Assembly: GCF_001412655.1 (NCBI RefSeq)
Contig: NZ_CP012996.1
Span: forward strand, 5,704,001 to 5,768,000
DNA: 64,000 bases
Direction of reading: 5' to 3'
Origin: Pedobacter sp. PACM 27299
GTDB lineage: Bacteria; Bacteroidota; Bacteroidia; Sphingobacteriales; Sphingobacteriaceae
This document shows positions 43,227 through 53,279 of the stretch, one piece after another (within the stretch, counting starts at the first letter, position 1; each line of letters begins with the position of its first letter). The position numbers were made by a program, and so were the translations under genes. The notes beneath the pieces were generated by a model, which did not search any database, was not told where the DNA came from, and saw only the letters and a program-made list of their open reading frames with translations.

Positions 43227-44675
43227 CCGGTACCAGTTTGTAAATGATCCCTGGGGATTCTACTGCAATGTAGATATAACCATCTGGTGCCATTCTCACA
43301 TCCCTTAGTCTGCCGATATTTTTGAAAAGAATCTCTTCTTTAGTCACTTTATTATCTTTTAGCACACTTCTATTCAAGTACTGAAAACGTAAAGATCCTG
43401 TTAGCAAATTACCTTCCCAGCCTTTATAACGGCTTCCAGTCACGAAAGCCATACCACTTGGTCCTATCGAAGGAATCCAATAATGGATCGGCGGCGTAAT
43501 CCCCTCTTTTTCGGAAACATCACTGATCACTTTTCCATTGTAATTGATGCCATAGGTCGCTACCGGCCAGCCATAGTTTTTACCCGGCTGTACAATATTA
43601 ATTTCGTCACCACCTCTTGGTCCATGTTCATTTTCCCAGATAGCTCCAGTTTGCGGATGGATCGTCATCCCTTGTGGATTTCTATTTCCATAAGTATAAA
43701 TCGAAGTTGCAGCTCCAGCAGTTTTCACGAAAGGATTGTCGGATGGAATACTGCCATCAGTTTTAATTCTATGAATTTTGCCCAGGTCATTTCCTTTAAT
43801 TTCCTGAGGATTTTCTTTTTCATTTCCACGCTCTCCAACGGAGATATATAGATATCCATCTTTACCAAAAGCAAGTCTGGAACCATAATGGTGCTGGGTG
43901 CGAGACCATGGTTTGGCCACAAAAATATCTTTTTGCCCGGTCAACTGATTGCCTTCCAGTTTCGCTTTCAACACGGCGGTAGTGGCCAATAACACACCAT
44001 CTTCCGTTTTAGGTTTAGAGTAAGAAAGGTAAATAGTTTTATTCTGTGCGAAATTCGGATCCAGTACCACATCCATCAATCCACCTTGTCCTTTATTTAA
44101 TAAGGCCGGTACTCCCTGGATATTCTGTAAAGATTTGTCTTTACTAACACGGTAGAATTTACCATTACGGTCTGTCACCAATAATTCCTGATTAGGTAAA
44201 AAGGCCATTCCCCAGGGAATATCCATTCCTTTTGCTACCGTATCCAGACGAATGGTCATCGCTTCTGTTTTGAAGATATTACTCTTAGGTTTATCGGAAT
44301 CCGTATAACGGTCTACATTCTTGATCCCTTTTAAGATATAATCAGCCAGGTCTTTAATCTCTACATCAGTAAATGCGGAATCAAAAGAAGGCATTCCTTC
44401 ATTGGCATAACCATGTTTAATGGCTTTTACCAGGTCTTCTTTTTATTGCCATGTTTCCATTGGCGATCCACAAAGGCATCCATTTTTTCGCCATGGCAGC
44501 CACCGCAAAAATTACGATAGTTTAAGGCTGCTTTTTCTTCCAGAAAACGAGGATCAGCAATACTGTATTTTTTTAATGGGGTGGACTGAGGCTTGATTTG
44601 AGGCTTTTCATCAAAACTCAGCAAAGTTGTCAACACGCCACCAAGAACCAGGGCGCTGCCAAAATACTTTATCAT
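43219..44675 (-). pseudogene. Cytochrome c-fused PQQ-dependent sugar dehydrogenase, split by a one-base frameshift
   Basis: The first part (44427-44675) has a signal peptide and the heme motif CGGCH (in NFCGGCHGEK). It ends prematurely at KKKTW. The second part (43219-44394) begins at MPSFDSAFTDVEIKD, the Met-ligand end of the same cytochrome domain. It continues into a soluble aldose sugar dehydrogenase beta-propeller with DIPWGMAFLPNQELLVTDR, PWSRTQHHYGSRL, GNRNPQGMTIHPQTGAIWENEHGPRG and NYGWPVATYG. Adding one A to the A-run at 44440-44444 (plus-strand T5) restores a continuous frame: HGNKKEDLVKAIKHGYANEG. All other features are normal, so this is either a recent mutation, a slippage switch or a sequencing error. 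The intact enzyme oxidises sugars in the periplasm and passes electrons to heme. Confidence 0.9.
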
Positions 44676-44859
44676 ATTGAATTACTTTTAGTGTGTTTGA
44701 ACACGTAAAATACACATAAATCCAGAGAAATCACTGTCAGAAAGGGCATGATTTTCTATAATAATTGTTACATAAAGGTGATCGAGATTTTTTCGCTACC
44801 CTCCTCACTTTTTTTATTGTCATAGTTATTACATTTGAATACACACACCTAGAACCACC

Positions 44860-47244
44860 ATGAATTCAAGAAGATCATTTTTAAAGAAAGCAGCCCTATT
44901 GTCCGGAGCTGCCGGACTTCCAAACGTACTCCCCATGTCTATTCAAAAGGCAATGGCCATCAGTGCAGACCCTGGAACCACATTTCGTGATGCCGAGCAT
45001 GTGGTGTTCCTCATGCAGGAAAACCGCTCTTTCGATCACCTGTTTGGTAAATTAAAAGGAGTTCGGGGTTTCAACGACCCCAGAACTTTTAGTCTACCGA
45101 ATAAAGACAAAGTATGGCTTCAGCAGGATGCTGCCGGAAAAACTTATGCACCCTTTCATGTAGACATCAACAAGACCAAAATCACCTGGCAAGGTGGTTT
45201 GCCGCATTCCTGGTCAGACCAGCTTGCGGCCCGTAATGAAGGAAAATATGACAAATGGGTCCCTGTAAAATCTCACCTGGCACTTGGTTACTACGATCGC
45301 AGGGATATTCCTTTCTACTATGCAATGGCTGATGCCTTCACTATTTGCGACCATAATTTCTGCTCTTCCTTAACCGGAACTACCCCAAACAGGCTATTTT
45401 TTTGGACAGGCACCATCCGTCCAGAGCAAAATGGAACCTCCATTGCTGCGGTGAATAATTCTCAGGCAGAATCCCGCGACAACGCTTTTGTAGACTGGGA
45501 TACTTTCCCGGAATTGCTGGAAGACCACGATGTAAGCTGGAAAATCTACCAGAATGAAATCTGGACCGCCGATTTACCGGGTGATAATATAGACGATTGG
45601 CTGGGTAATTATGGTGATAATGCCATAGAATATGTGAAACGATACCAGGTTAAACTTGCTGCTTACTTCAGAAAGAACGGCGATAAAACAGCCAAACCGG
45701 CATTAACACCCGCAGAAGTAACTGAAAAATACAATCAACTGAGCGATCGCGAGAAAAACCTGATCGACAAAGCTTTTGCCAGCAACATCAATGCTCCCGA
45801 AAATTACCTGGAACTTGCTCCTTTTTCATTTAATGATGATGAAGGAAAATCACAGACGATAAACATTCCGAAAAACGATATTTTCTACCAGTTCCGCTCT
45901 GATGTAGACAACGGAAAATTACCTACTGTTTCCTGGCTGGTGGCTCCTCAAAGATTTTCCGACCACACCAGCTCTCCATTATATGGTACCTGGTATGTCT
46001 CTGAAGCGATAGACATCCTGACAAAAAACCCTGAAGTCTGGAAAAAAACCATTTTCATTCTTACTTATGACGAGAATGACGGTTATTTTGATCATATCCC
46101 GCCTTACGTAGTTCCGAAACCCGGAGACAGTAATTCTGGAAAAGTTTCCGAGCAGATAGACATTGCACCGGACTATGAATTGAAAAAAGACAGTCCGATT
46201 GGATTAGGTTATCGGGTACCGATGCTGGTCGCTTCGCCATGGAGCAAAGGTGGATACGTGAATTCACAGGTATTTGACCATACTTCTTGTCTGATGTTTT
46301 TAGAAAACTTCCTGGGTCAGAAAACTGGGAAAAATATCAGAAGCAAAAACATCAGCAGCTGGAGAAGGGCAATTTGCGGAGACTTAACCTCTGTATTCCG
46401 ACCTGCAAAAGTAGCGCCCTCGAAACCCTTTGCTGCACTGAAAAAAGAAACAGTGATTACTGGAATTCAGAATGCAAAAAATAAACCAGCGCAGGTAAAG
46501 CCTGATCCTTTAACCGCAGCCGAAATTTCAAATATCAATGCACATACTGCTTTTGATACCGCCTCCTCATCGGCCATGCCGCAGCAGGAAAAAGGAACAA
46601 AACCGGCGTGTGCTTTACCATATCAACTTTTTGCAGATGTACATGTGAATTCTACAAAGAAAACCATTCAAATAGATTTAGAATCAGGAAAAGGTAATTT
46701 CGGACAGAAGTTAGTTCCTGTAGGTGCGCCATTCCTAATGTACAGTCGGGCAAATTACCAGCAGAAGCCTGGTAAAATATGGAATTATGCAGTACTTGCC
46801 GGGGATCGAATTAGCGATCATTTGAAATTATCTGATTTCGAAAAAGACAATTATCATTTGTGTATCAATGGTCCAAATGGATTTTTCCGTCAGTTTAAAG
46901 GCAATACACAGGATCCTGCTTTAAAAACCAGCTGCGGCTATGAAGTGACTGGTCTGCTAACTAAAAAAGGCACTGGCAACATCCAGCTGTTATTGGAAAA
47001 TGAAGGCGTTACTCCACTAAAAGTTAAGATCAAAGACCTGAGTTATCAGAAGAACAAGACTCAGGAAATCTCTTTATCAGCAAAAGGAAAGGCTAAAGTG
47101 ATCGTAGATCTGCAAAAAAGCAAATCATGGTATGATTTTTCAATTGAGGTAGCTGGACACAATGGCTTTATGAAACACTATGCTGGTCATGTGGAAACCG
47201 GTGAAGAAAGCACAACCGATCCATATATGGGCGGAATCCTCTAA
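44860..47244 (+). CDS. Phosphocholine-specific phospholipase C, Tat-exported
   Basis: A 794-aa protein with a twin-arginine signal (NSRRSFLKKAALLSG). The phosphoesterase domain covers about 40-520, with HVVFLMQENRSFDHLFGKLK, SLTGTTPNRLFFWTGT, WETFP-like DWDTFPELLEDH and TYDENDGYFDHIPPYV, all PLC/acid-phosphatase superfamily motifs. Two DUF756 C-terminal domains follow at about 580-690 and 695-790. The family hydrolyses phosphatidylcholine and sphingomyelin. It is also involved in phosphate acquisition in other bacteria. A TACATTTG -7-like box lies at 44830-44837. The gene stands alone. Confidence 0.94.
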   Translation: MNSRRSFLKKAALLSGAAGLPNVLPMSIQKAMAISADPGTTFRDAEHVVFLMQENRSFDHLFGKLKGVRGFNDPRTFSLPNKDKVWLQQDAAGKTYAPFHVDINKTKITWQGGLPHSWSDQLAARNEGKYDKWVPVKSHLALGYYDRRDIPFYYAMADAFTICDHNFCSSLTGTTPNRLFFWTGTIRPEQNGTSIAAVNNSQAESRDNAFVDWDTFPELLEDHDVSWKIYQNEIWTADLPGDNIDDWLGNYGDNAIEYVKRYQVKLAAYFRKNGDKTAKPALTPAEVTEKYNQLSDREKNLIDKAFASNINAPENYLELAPFSFNDDEGKSQTINIPKNDIFYQFRSDVDNGKLPTVSWLVAPQRFSDHTSSPLYGTWYVSEAIDILTKNPEVWKKTIFILTYDENDGYFDHIPPYVVPKPGDSNSGKVSEQIDIAPDYELKKDSPIGLGYRVPMLVASPWSKGGYVNSQVFDHTSCLMFLENFLGQKTGKNIRSKNISSWRRAICGDLTSVFRPAKVAPSKPFAALKKETVITGIQNAKNKPAQVKPDPLTAAEISNINAHTAFDTASSSAMPQQEKGTKPACALPYQLFADVHVNSTKKTIQIDLESGKGNFGQKLVPVGAPFLMYSRANYQQKPGKIWNYAVLAGDRISDHLKLSDFEKDNYHLCINGPNGFFRQFKGNTQDPALKTSCGYEVTGLLTKKGTGNIQLLLENEGVTPLKVKIKDLSYQKNKTQEISLSAKGKAKVIVDLQKSKSWYDFSIEVAGHNGFMKHYAGHVETGEESTTDPYMGGIL

Positions 47245-47290
47245 CTCAAATTAATGACTTAAAGAAAACAGTTGGCAGCAGCTGTTTTCT

Positions 47291-47539
47291 TTATTGCTTT
47301 ATTTCCTGTTCTTCCTGTTTCTCTACATCCAACTCTACCTCACCACGCTCATCTTCTTTTGCTGTCCATAGCGGATATAGAAAAAGAATCGCTGCAACCA
47401 TAAAACATAGGCCTGCCAATTCGAGCGCATAAATATTATACTGCTGTCCACTGGTCGCCATGATGATGTAGACCACCAGTGCGATTACCCCAAGGATAAT
47501 GGCATATACCGCTTTCTGAAGTTTCATTACTTTGATCAT
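47291..47539 (-). CDS. Small two-helix membrane protein, 82 aa
   Basis: Residues about 5-70 hold two transmembrane helices (AVYAIILGVIALVVYIIMA and LELAGLCFMVAAILFLYPLW). The C-terminal tail is acidic (KEDERGEVELDVEKQEEQEI). ATG 47527 (MKLQKAVYA) is an alternative start and would remove four residues. I do not recognise a family. It resembles the small DUF-type membrane proteins common in this phylum. It is convergent with the phospholipase C gene and has no operon partner. Confidence 0.7.
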   Translation of the reverse strand: MIKVMKLQKAVYAIILGVIALVVYIIMATSGQQYNIYALELAGLCFMVAAILFLYPLWTAKEDERGEVELDVEKQEEQEIKQ

Positions 47540-47691
47540 AATAGGAGGTCATTAGTTTATCATTTATTGTTAACAAAAACCAAACCAATGTTCAAAAAGA
47601 AATCCTCTCAGAGGAGGCCAGGAAGGAGATAAATCTATTTTTTTTCCTAATTTACGAGCTTAATAATAACAACCTTCGGTTTATGAGTGGT

Positions 47692-47710
47692 CCTTGGCGG
47701 AGTGCCAAGG
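47692..47710. other. Short perfect hairpin upstream of ileS
   Basis: Arms CCTTGGC and GCCAAGG with a GGAGT loop. It lies 31 bp before the -7-like box of ileS and so is likely outside its mRNA. It has no T-run, so it is not a standard terminator. Function unknown. Confidence 0.5.
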
Positions 47711-47741
47711 ATAAGAATGCATTTTTTAATTCTAAAAAATG

Positions 47742-47749
47742 TAACTTTG
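47742..47749 (+). promoter_or_regulatory. -7 promoter element of ileS
   Basis: TAACTTTG matches TAnnTTTG and ends 30 nt before the ileS ATG. No clear TTTG element lies at the expected distance upstream. Confidence 0.5.
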
Positions 47750-47779
47750 CAACCTTAATTTTTTGGAGATACTTGATTG

Positions 47780-50700
47780 ATGTATAGGGAATTTAAACAG
47801 CTGGAACTAGCTAAAATAGGAAAAGAAATACTTGAATTTTGGAAAGCGGAAAATATCTTTGAGAAGAGCATTTCTACGCGTTCAAAAGCGAACCCATTCA
47901 CGTTTTATGAAGGCCCGCCTTCTGCAAATGGAATGCCTGGGATCCACCATGTGATGGCACGTGCGATTAAAGATATTTTTTGCCGTTATAAAACATTAAA
48001 AGGCTTTCAGGTAAAGCGTAAAGGCGGATGGGATACCCATGGATTGCCTATTGAGCTTGCTGTAGAAAAGAAATTAGGCATTACTAAAGAAGACATCGGT
48101 AAGAAAATTTCCGTGGAAGAATACAATACTGCCTGTAAAGAGGAGGTGATGAAATACACTGATGTATGGAATGACCTGACCGAAAAAATGGGCTATTGGG
48201 TAGACCTGGAAAACCCCTATATCACTTACGAAAGTGAATATATTGAATCCTTATGGTCGATCTTAAAATCGTTCTACGACAAAGGACTTTTATACAAAGG
48301 ATATACTGTACAACCATATTCCCCTGCTGCAGGAACAGGATTGAGTTCGCATGAGCTGAACCAGCCGGGTACGTATAAGATGCTGAAAGACACGTCAATT
48401 ACCGCCCAGTTTTTTCTTAAAAAGGGTCAGCAGCATCCATTGATGGCAGATCTTTTTGAAAATGAGCAGGAAGAAACCGCGATTATCGCCTGGACCACTA
48501 CCCCATGGACTTTGCCTTCTAACTGTGCATTGGCCGTTGGCGAGAAAATCACCTATGTGAAAGTGAAAACATTCAACCCCTATACTTTCCTTCCGGTAAG
48601 TGTAATTCTTGCCAAAGATCTGGTAGGAAAACACTTTAAAGCAGATGCTGCAGCAATTGCTTTGGAAGATTATAAAGGTGGCGACAAACTGGTTCCATGG
48701 ACTATCGTTAAAGAATTTACAGGTAAAGACCTGATTGGTTTGCATTACCATCAATTGATGCCTTATGTGACTAATGAAGACCTGGAAGCAAATGCTTTCC
48801 GTGTAATTCCCGGTGATTTTGTAACTACAGAAGATGGTACAGGTATCGTTCACACTGCTTCTATCTTCGGTGCAGACGATTTTCGTATCGCCAAAGAAGC
48901 AGGTGTTCCTTCCGTATTGGTGAAAGATGAAAATGGCAATGATGCGCCTTTAGTAGACAAACAGGGTAAGTTTGTAAAAGAGGTGACGGATTTCGCCGGT
49001 CGTTATGTAAAAGAAGAATACTATTCGGACGAAGAACGTGCTGCTGCTGATTTTAAACCAACAGATGTACTGATTGCCATCAAATTAAAAGAAGACAACA
49101 AAGCATTCGACGTTAAGAAATATGAACACAGTTACCCTCATTGCTGGAGAACTGACAAACCAATCCTATATTATCCTTTAGACAGCTGGTTCATCAGAAC
49201 GACAGCGGTAAAAGAGAAAATGGTGGCTTTAAATAAAACCATCAACTGGAAACCTGAGGCTACCGGAACAGGCCGTTTTGGCAACTGGCTGGAAAACCTG
49301 GTAGACTGGAATCTTTCGCGTTCGCGCTATTGGGGTACTCCTTTACCAATCTGGCGTACAGAAGATGGTAAGCAGGAAAAATGTATCGGTTCTATCGAGG
49401 AATTGAATGCAGAAATCCAGAAATCTGTTGCTGCAGGGTATATGGAAGCTGGTTTTGAGCTGAAAGATATGCACCGTCCGTATGTGGATGATGTGATCCT
49501 GACGGCTGATAACGGCGAAAAAATGGTTCGTGAATTAGACCTGATCGATGTTTGGTTTGATAGCGGTGCCATGCCTTATGCACAATGGCATTTCCCTTTT
49601 GAAAACAAAGAAGAATTTGCGAATTCATATCCTGCTGATTTTATCGCTGAAGGTGTAGATCAGACCCGTGGCTGGTTCTTTACTTTACATGCCATTGCGG
49701 TGATGTTAAGCGAGTCGAGCGAAGAAATTAAAGCGATCAACGAAAAGGTAGGCAATCCGGGTGTAGCGTTTAAAAACGTGGTATCCAATGGATTGGTGCT
49801 GGATAAAAACGGCAACAAAATGTCTAAGCGATTAGGCAATGGCGTAGATCCTTTTGCTACGATCGATACTTATAGTGCTGATGCAACGCGTTGGTACATG
49901 ATCAGCAATGCTTCCCCTTGGGACAACCTTAAATTTAATACCGATGGTATTGATGAGGTTCGCCGTAAGTTTTTCGGAACGCTTTACAACACCTATTCTT
50001 TCTTCGCTTTATATGCGAACATTGATAAGTTTGTGATCGATGAGGAAAACCAAACACCAATTGCAGAACGCAGTGAATTAGACCGCTGGATATTATCCTT
50101 ATTACAGACGCTGATTGCGGAAGTAGACGAGAGTTACCAAAGCTACGAGCCAACAAAGGCTTCAAGAGCTATCCAGACATTTGTGGATGAGCATTTGAGT
50201 AACTGGTACATCCGCTTGTCGCGTCGCCGTTTCTGGAAAGGTGAAATGACTGCAGATAAAAAAGCAGCTTATGAAACTTTATATACTTGTTTAACGAGCA
50301 TCGCACAGATCATGTCGCCGGTAGCACCATTCTTTGCAGATTGGCTGTATCAGAACTTATCAGTAACTGTTCAAAACAATGCTACTGAATCTGTACACTT
50401 AACCTTATGGAATGAAGCAGATCGTGCTCTGATTGATACAGCATTAAACGAGCGCATGGAACTGGCACAAAACATCTCTTCGATGGTGCTTTCCCTACGT
50501 AAAAAGAGCAGCATTAATGTGCGTCAGCCATTGGCGAAGATCTTAATTCCGGTATTGGACAAGAAATTTGCGGAGCAGGTGGAATTGGTGAAAGAGCTGA
50601 TCTTGTCGGAAACGAACATCAAAACGATTGAGTATATCACTGATGCTGCAGGTTTCATCAAGAAAAAAATCAAACCTAACTTTAAAGCTTTAGGGCCTAA

Positions 50701-51175
50701 GGTAGGTAAGGAAATGAAAATGGTGGCTGAGCTGATCACTAACATGAGTCCTGAGGAATTAACTGCTTTTGAGGCTACTGGTGAATACCAGGTTCCAAAC
50801 ACAGCGTATGTTGTTCAATTGACTGATGTGGAGATCATTGCGGAAGATATTCCGGGATGGCAGGTAACCAATCTGGGCAGCCTGACCGTTGCTTTAGATG
50901 TAACCATCACTGAAAAATTGAAGCAGGAAGGTTTGTCTCGTGAGCTGATTAATAGAATTCAAAATCTACGAAAAGAATTAAACTTTGAGGTTACGGATCG
51001 CATTACAGTCTCTTTACAAAACCATAATCTAATTGCAAATGCAGTAGCTCAAAATAAAACCTACATTTGTTCAGAAATTTTAGCGGATAAAATTAATTTA
51101 ATAGATAAATTAGAAGGTGGAAACAAAATCGTCATTGATGATGTTGAACTAGATATTTCGATCGCAAAACAATAA
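47780..51175 (+). CDS. ileS: Isoleucyl-tRNA synthetase
   Basis: A 1131-aa class I synthetase starting at ATG 47780; the TTG three bases before is an artefact. The HIGH region is PSANGMPGIHHVMAR (about 48-62) and the KMSKS motif is NKMSKRLGNGVDP near residue 680. The editing domain shows AWTTTPWTLPSNCALAVG and the GTGIVHTASIFGADDF region. The C-terminal anticodon-binding domain contains SRAIQTFVDEHLSNWYIRLSRRRFW. The length is that of the long, eukaryote-like IleS common in Bacteroidota, a form linked in other species to mupirocin tolerance. It is cotranscribed with the dksA-like gene 4 nt downstream. Confidence 0.97.
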   Translation: MYREFKQLELAKIGKEILEFWKAENIFEKSISTRSKANPFTFYEGPPSANGMPGIHHVMARAIKDIFCRYKTLKGFQVKRKGGWDTHGLPIELAVEKKLGITKEDIGKKISVEEYNTACKEEVMKYTDVWNDLTEKMGYWVDLENPYITYESEYIESLWSILKSFYDKGLLYKGYTVQPYSPAAGTGLSSHELNQPGTYKMLKDTSITAQFFLKKGQQHPLMADLFENEQEETAIIAWTTTPWTLPSNCALAVGEKITYVKVKTFNPYTFLPVSVILAKDLVGKHFKADAAAIALEDYKGGDKLVPWTIVKEFTGKDLIGLHYHQLMPYVTNEDLEANAFRVIPGDFVTTEDGTGIVHTASIFGADDFRIAKEAGVPSVLVKDENGNDAPLVDKQGKFVKEVTDFAGRYVKEEYYSDEERAAADFKPTDVLIAIKLKEDNKAFDVKKYEHSYPHCWRTDKPILYYPLDSWFIRTTAVKEKMVALNKTINWKPEATGTGRFGNWLENLVDWNLSRSRYWGTPLPIWRTEDGKQEKCIGSIEELNAEIQKSVAAGYMEAGFELKDMHRPYVDDVILTADNGEKMVRELDLIDVWFDSGAMPYAQWHFPFENKEEFANSYPADFIAEGVDQTRGWFFTLHAIAVMLSESSEEIKAINEKVGNPGVAFKNVVSNGLVLDKNGNKMSKRLGNGVDPFATIDTYSADATRWYMISNASPWDNLKFNTDGIDEVRRKFFGTLYNTYSFFALYANIDKFVIDEENQTPIAERSELDRWILSLLQTLIAEVDESYQSYEPTKASRAIQTFVDEHLSNWYIRLSRRRFWKGEMTADKKAAYETLYTCLTSIAQIMSPVAPFFADWLYQNLSVTVQNNATESVHLTLWNEADRALIDTALNERMELAQNISSMVLSLRKKSSINVRQPLAKILIPVLDKKFAEQVELVKELILSETNIKTIEYITDAAGFIKKKIKPNFKALGPKVGKEMKMVAELITNMSPEELTAFEATGEYQVPNTAYVVQLTDVEIIAEDIPGWQVTNLGSLTVALDVTITEKLKQEGLSRELINRIQNLRKELNFEVTDRITVSLQNHNLIANAVAQNKTYICSEILADKINLIDKLEGGNKIVIDDVELDISIAKQ

Positions 51176-51179
51176 TATT

Positions 51180-51563
51180 ATGGAAAAAGCTACAAAAACA
51201 CGGTATTCAGATAGTGAACTTCAAGAGTTTAAAGAACTTATTCAAGGAAAACTACGTATGGCGAGAGAAGAATTTCTTTCACTGACCAGCTCATTAAGTA
51301 GCCCAAACTCTAACGGAACTGAAGATACTTCAGGAACCTATAAAACATTAGAAGATGGCTCTGCAACTTTAGAAAAAGAACAATTGAACCAGCTGGCAGC
51401 ACGTCAGAAGAAATTCATTGAAAACTTAGAAGCAGCATTGGTACGTATTGAGAACAAAACTTATGGCATTTGCCGTGAGACTGGTAAACTGATTCAGAAA
51501 GAACGTTTACGTGCAGTGCCTCATGCTACGCTAAGTATGGAAGCTAAATTGAAGCAGAGCTAA
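51180..51563 (+). CDS. DksA/TraR-like protein without the full zinc site
   Basis: A 127-aa protein with a coiled-coil hairpin at about 10-85 and a C-terminal segment ENKTYGICRETGKLIQKERLRAVPHATLSME. In DksA/TraR proteins four Cys bind zinc. Here only one of them (Cys in GICRETG) is present, with Thr in place of the second. Even so, the AVPHATLS ending is typical of Bacteroidota members. The family binds the RNA polymerase secondary channel and modulates transcription. It lies between ileS and lspA with a 4-nt gap to the former and a 1-nt overlap with the latter, forming a tight operon. Confidence 0.9.
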   Translation: MEKATKTRYSDSELQEFKELIQGKLRMAREEFLSLTSSLSSPNSNGTEDTSGTYKTLEDGSATLEKEQLNQLAARQKKFIENLEAALVRIENKTYGICRETGKLIQKERLRAVPHATLSMEAKLKQS

Positions 51564-52165
51564 TGAAGGGATATACTAAACCTTTACTGATTATCTTTTT
51601 AATCTTACTCGCTGATCAGCTGATCAAAACATGGGTTAAAACCAATATGTACCTGGGACAAGAGTTCAAGATTATTGGAGATTGGTGTATCATCCACTTC
51701 ACTGAAAACAATGGAATGGCCTTTGGCCTTGAATTTGGCGGTGAATTTGGAAAACTATCCCTTTCTTTATTCAGAATTGCAGCGGTAGCAGGTATTGGGT
51801 ATGGTTTACATTACCTGATCCAGAAAAAATACCACAGAGGATTAATTATGAATGTAGCCCTGATCTTTTCAGGTGCATTGGGCAATATCATTGACTCGGT
51901 GTTTTATGGAAAAATCTACGGTTATGCAGGTTGGTTTCATGGTAGAGTAGTAGATATGTTCTACTTCCCACTGGTAGAAGGTGTGTTTCCTAAATGGGTA
52001 CCCATATGGGGTGGTGAAGATTATATCTTCTTCCGACCGGTGTTTAACCTTGCGGATGCAGCGATTTCTATCGGGGTAATCCTGATCCTGATTTATCAGA
52101 AAACTTATTTTAAGGAAGAGATAAATGAAGAAATTGGCCTGAACAATGAAATTGCAGAAGATTAA
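51563..52165 (+). CDS. lspA: Lipoprotein signal peptidase (signal peptidase II)
   Basis: A 200-aa four-helix membrane aspartyl protease, longer than the 165-aa E. coli enzyme because of a loop (about 115-150) between helices 3 and 4. Conserved blocks are LLADQLIKTWVKTN, FTENNGMAFGLEFG, ALGNIIDSVFYG and VFNLADAAISIGVI. The catalytic Asp pair lies in NIID and FNLAD. It cleaves the signal peptide of prolipoproteins after diacylglycerol transfer to the +1 Cys. The many lipoproteins in this window, and lnt at 56.8 kb, are consistent with that pathway. It ends at a strong terminator. Confidence 0.96.
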   Translation: MKGYTKPLLIIFLILLADQLIKTWVKTNMYLGQEFKIIGDWCIIHFTENNGMAFGLEFGGEFGKLSLSLFRIAAVAGIGYGLHYLIQKKYHRGLIMNVALIFSGALGNIIDSVFYGKIYGYAGWFHGRVVDMFYFPLVEGVFPKWVPIWGGEDYIFFRPVFNLADAAISIGVILILIYQKTYFKEEINEEIGLNNEIAED

Positions 52166-52184
52166 AACTTTATAAAATCTAATC

Positions 52185-52217
52185 AGCCCGTAAAGCAAAT
52201 GTTTTACGGGCTTTTTT
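52185..52217 (+). terminator. Terminator of the ileS-dksA-lspA operon
   Basis: Stem AGCCCGTAAA / TTTACGGGCT with an 8-nt loop and T6 run, 19 bp after the lspA stop. Confidence 0.92.
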
Positions 52218-52374
52218 ATTCGCCGGAAATTTTTCAGCAAAAAATTTTAACAAAAAAAAATAACTCATAATGAATGAGTTAAGTGCAATTTTGTAAATTG
52301 TGCGATTGGTTGATATGGAATTGACCCGATATTTACATCTTCTTATCAAATACACAAAAAGAAAAACAACTATT

Positions 52375-53075
52375 ATGAAAAAGTTATTTGCCCTTGCCTT
52401 CGTTGCCTTATTCAGTTTAAGTGCCATGGCTCAACAAGTAGACCTGAGAAAAAAAATTAGCGTGAGCGGATCTGCAGAAACAGAGGTGACTCCAGATATC
52501 ATTTACATCAGTATCTCTCTAAAAGAATATTTAAAAGACAACAACAGTAAAAAGAAAGTAGAGATTACCACCTTAGAAACTCAATTGTACAATGCAATTC
52601 AGGCTGCTGGTATTTCAAAAGAGAATTTAACGATCAACAATTTATCAGGTTATACCATTGCAGAGAAAAAGAAAAATCCTGATTTTCTGGTGAGCAAACA
52701 ATACCGTTTGAAAGTGAGTGACCTGAATAAATTCAATGAAATCATTGGTGATGTAGATCCAAAAGGAATTGCTTACACCAATATCGACAGCTATGACTAT
52801 TCGAAAATTGAAGCGCTAAAAAAGAATTGAAAATTAAAGCGTTACAGGCTGCAAAAGCAAAAGCGACCTACCTGGTAGAAGCAATTGGTGATAAATTAGC
52901 TGGCGTAATCGATATTCAGGAATTAAACAATGAATCTTACCCTCAGCCAATGTACCGCAATGTAATGATGATGAAATCAGAAAGTGCAGATATGGCTGGA
53001 GCACCAGCTCCGGAGATTGACTTCAAGAAAATAAAACTGACTTACACAATGAATACCGTGTTTGAGATCAGATAA
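52375..53075 (+). pseudogene. SIMPL (DUF541) domain secreted protein, split by a one-base frameshift
   Basis: A secreted SIMPL-domain protein with a signal peptide (residues 1-20, AMA-Q) from ATG 52375. The first part stops at TGA 52828-52830 after ALKKN. The second frame (52827-53075) continues in register with IKALQAAKAKATYLVEAIGD, the usual continuation of the domain. One A is missing from the A6 run at 52818-52823: A7 would read ALKKELKIKALQ. Both halves look conserved, so the break is recent, regulated or a sequencing artefact. The restored protein would be about 233 aa. SIMPL proteins are beta-rich envelope proteins, with oxidative-stress roles reported in some species. A terminator follows at 53207-53239. 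Confidence 0.9.
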
Positions 53076-53206
53076 GCTGACCACAGGAACACACACTTTT
53101 AGTCTTTTCCTGCTAATCAGAGGCCGTATAACAAATTAAAATATATGTTGCTATATGCCTCAGACACACTAAAAACAACGTTTTTTAAAGCTGGAAATCC
53201 TTGATA

Positions 53207-53239
53207 AAAAACCTACCAATATTTTTTGGTAGGTTTTTT
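53207..53239 (+). terminator. Terminator of the SIMPL gene
   Basis: Stem AAAACCTACCAA / TTGGTAGGTTTT around a 9-nt AT-rich loop, ending in a T6 run. Confidence 0.9.
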
Positions 53240-53279
53240 GTTTGTCATACAATAGTAAGACACATTAACCTTATAGCAC

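Noticed and set aside
47692..47710. Hairpin before ileS as a T-box or other riboswitch
   Set aside because: It lies upstream of the -7 box, so is not in the ileS mRNA. T-box elements are not expected in this phylum.
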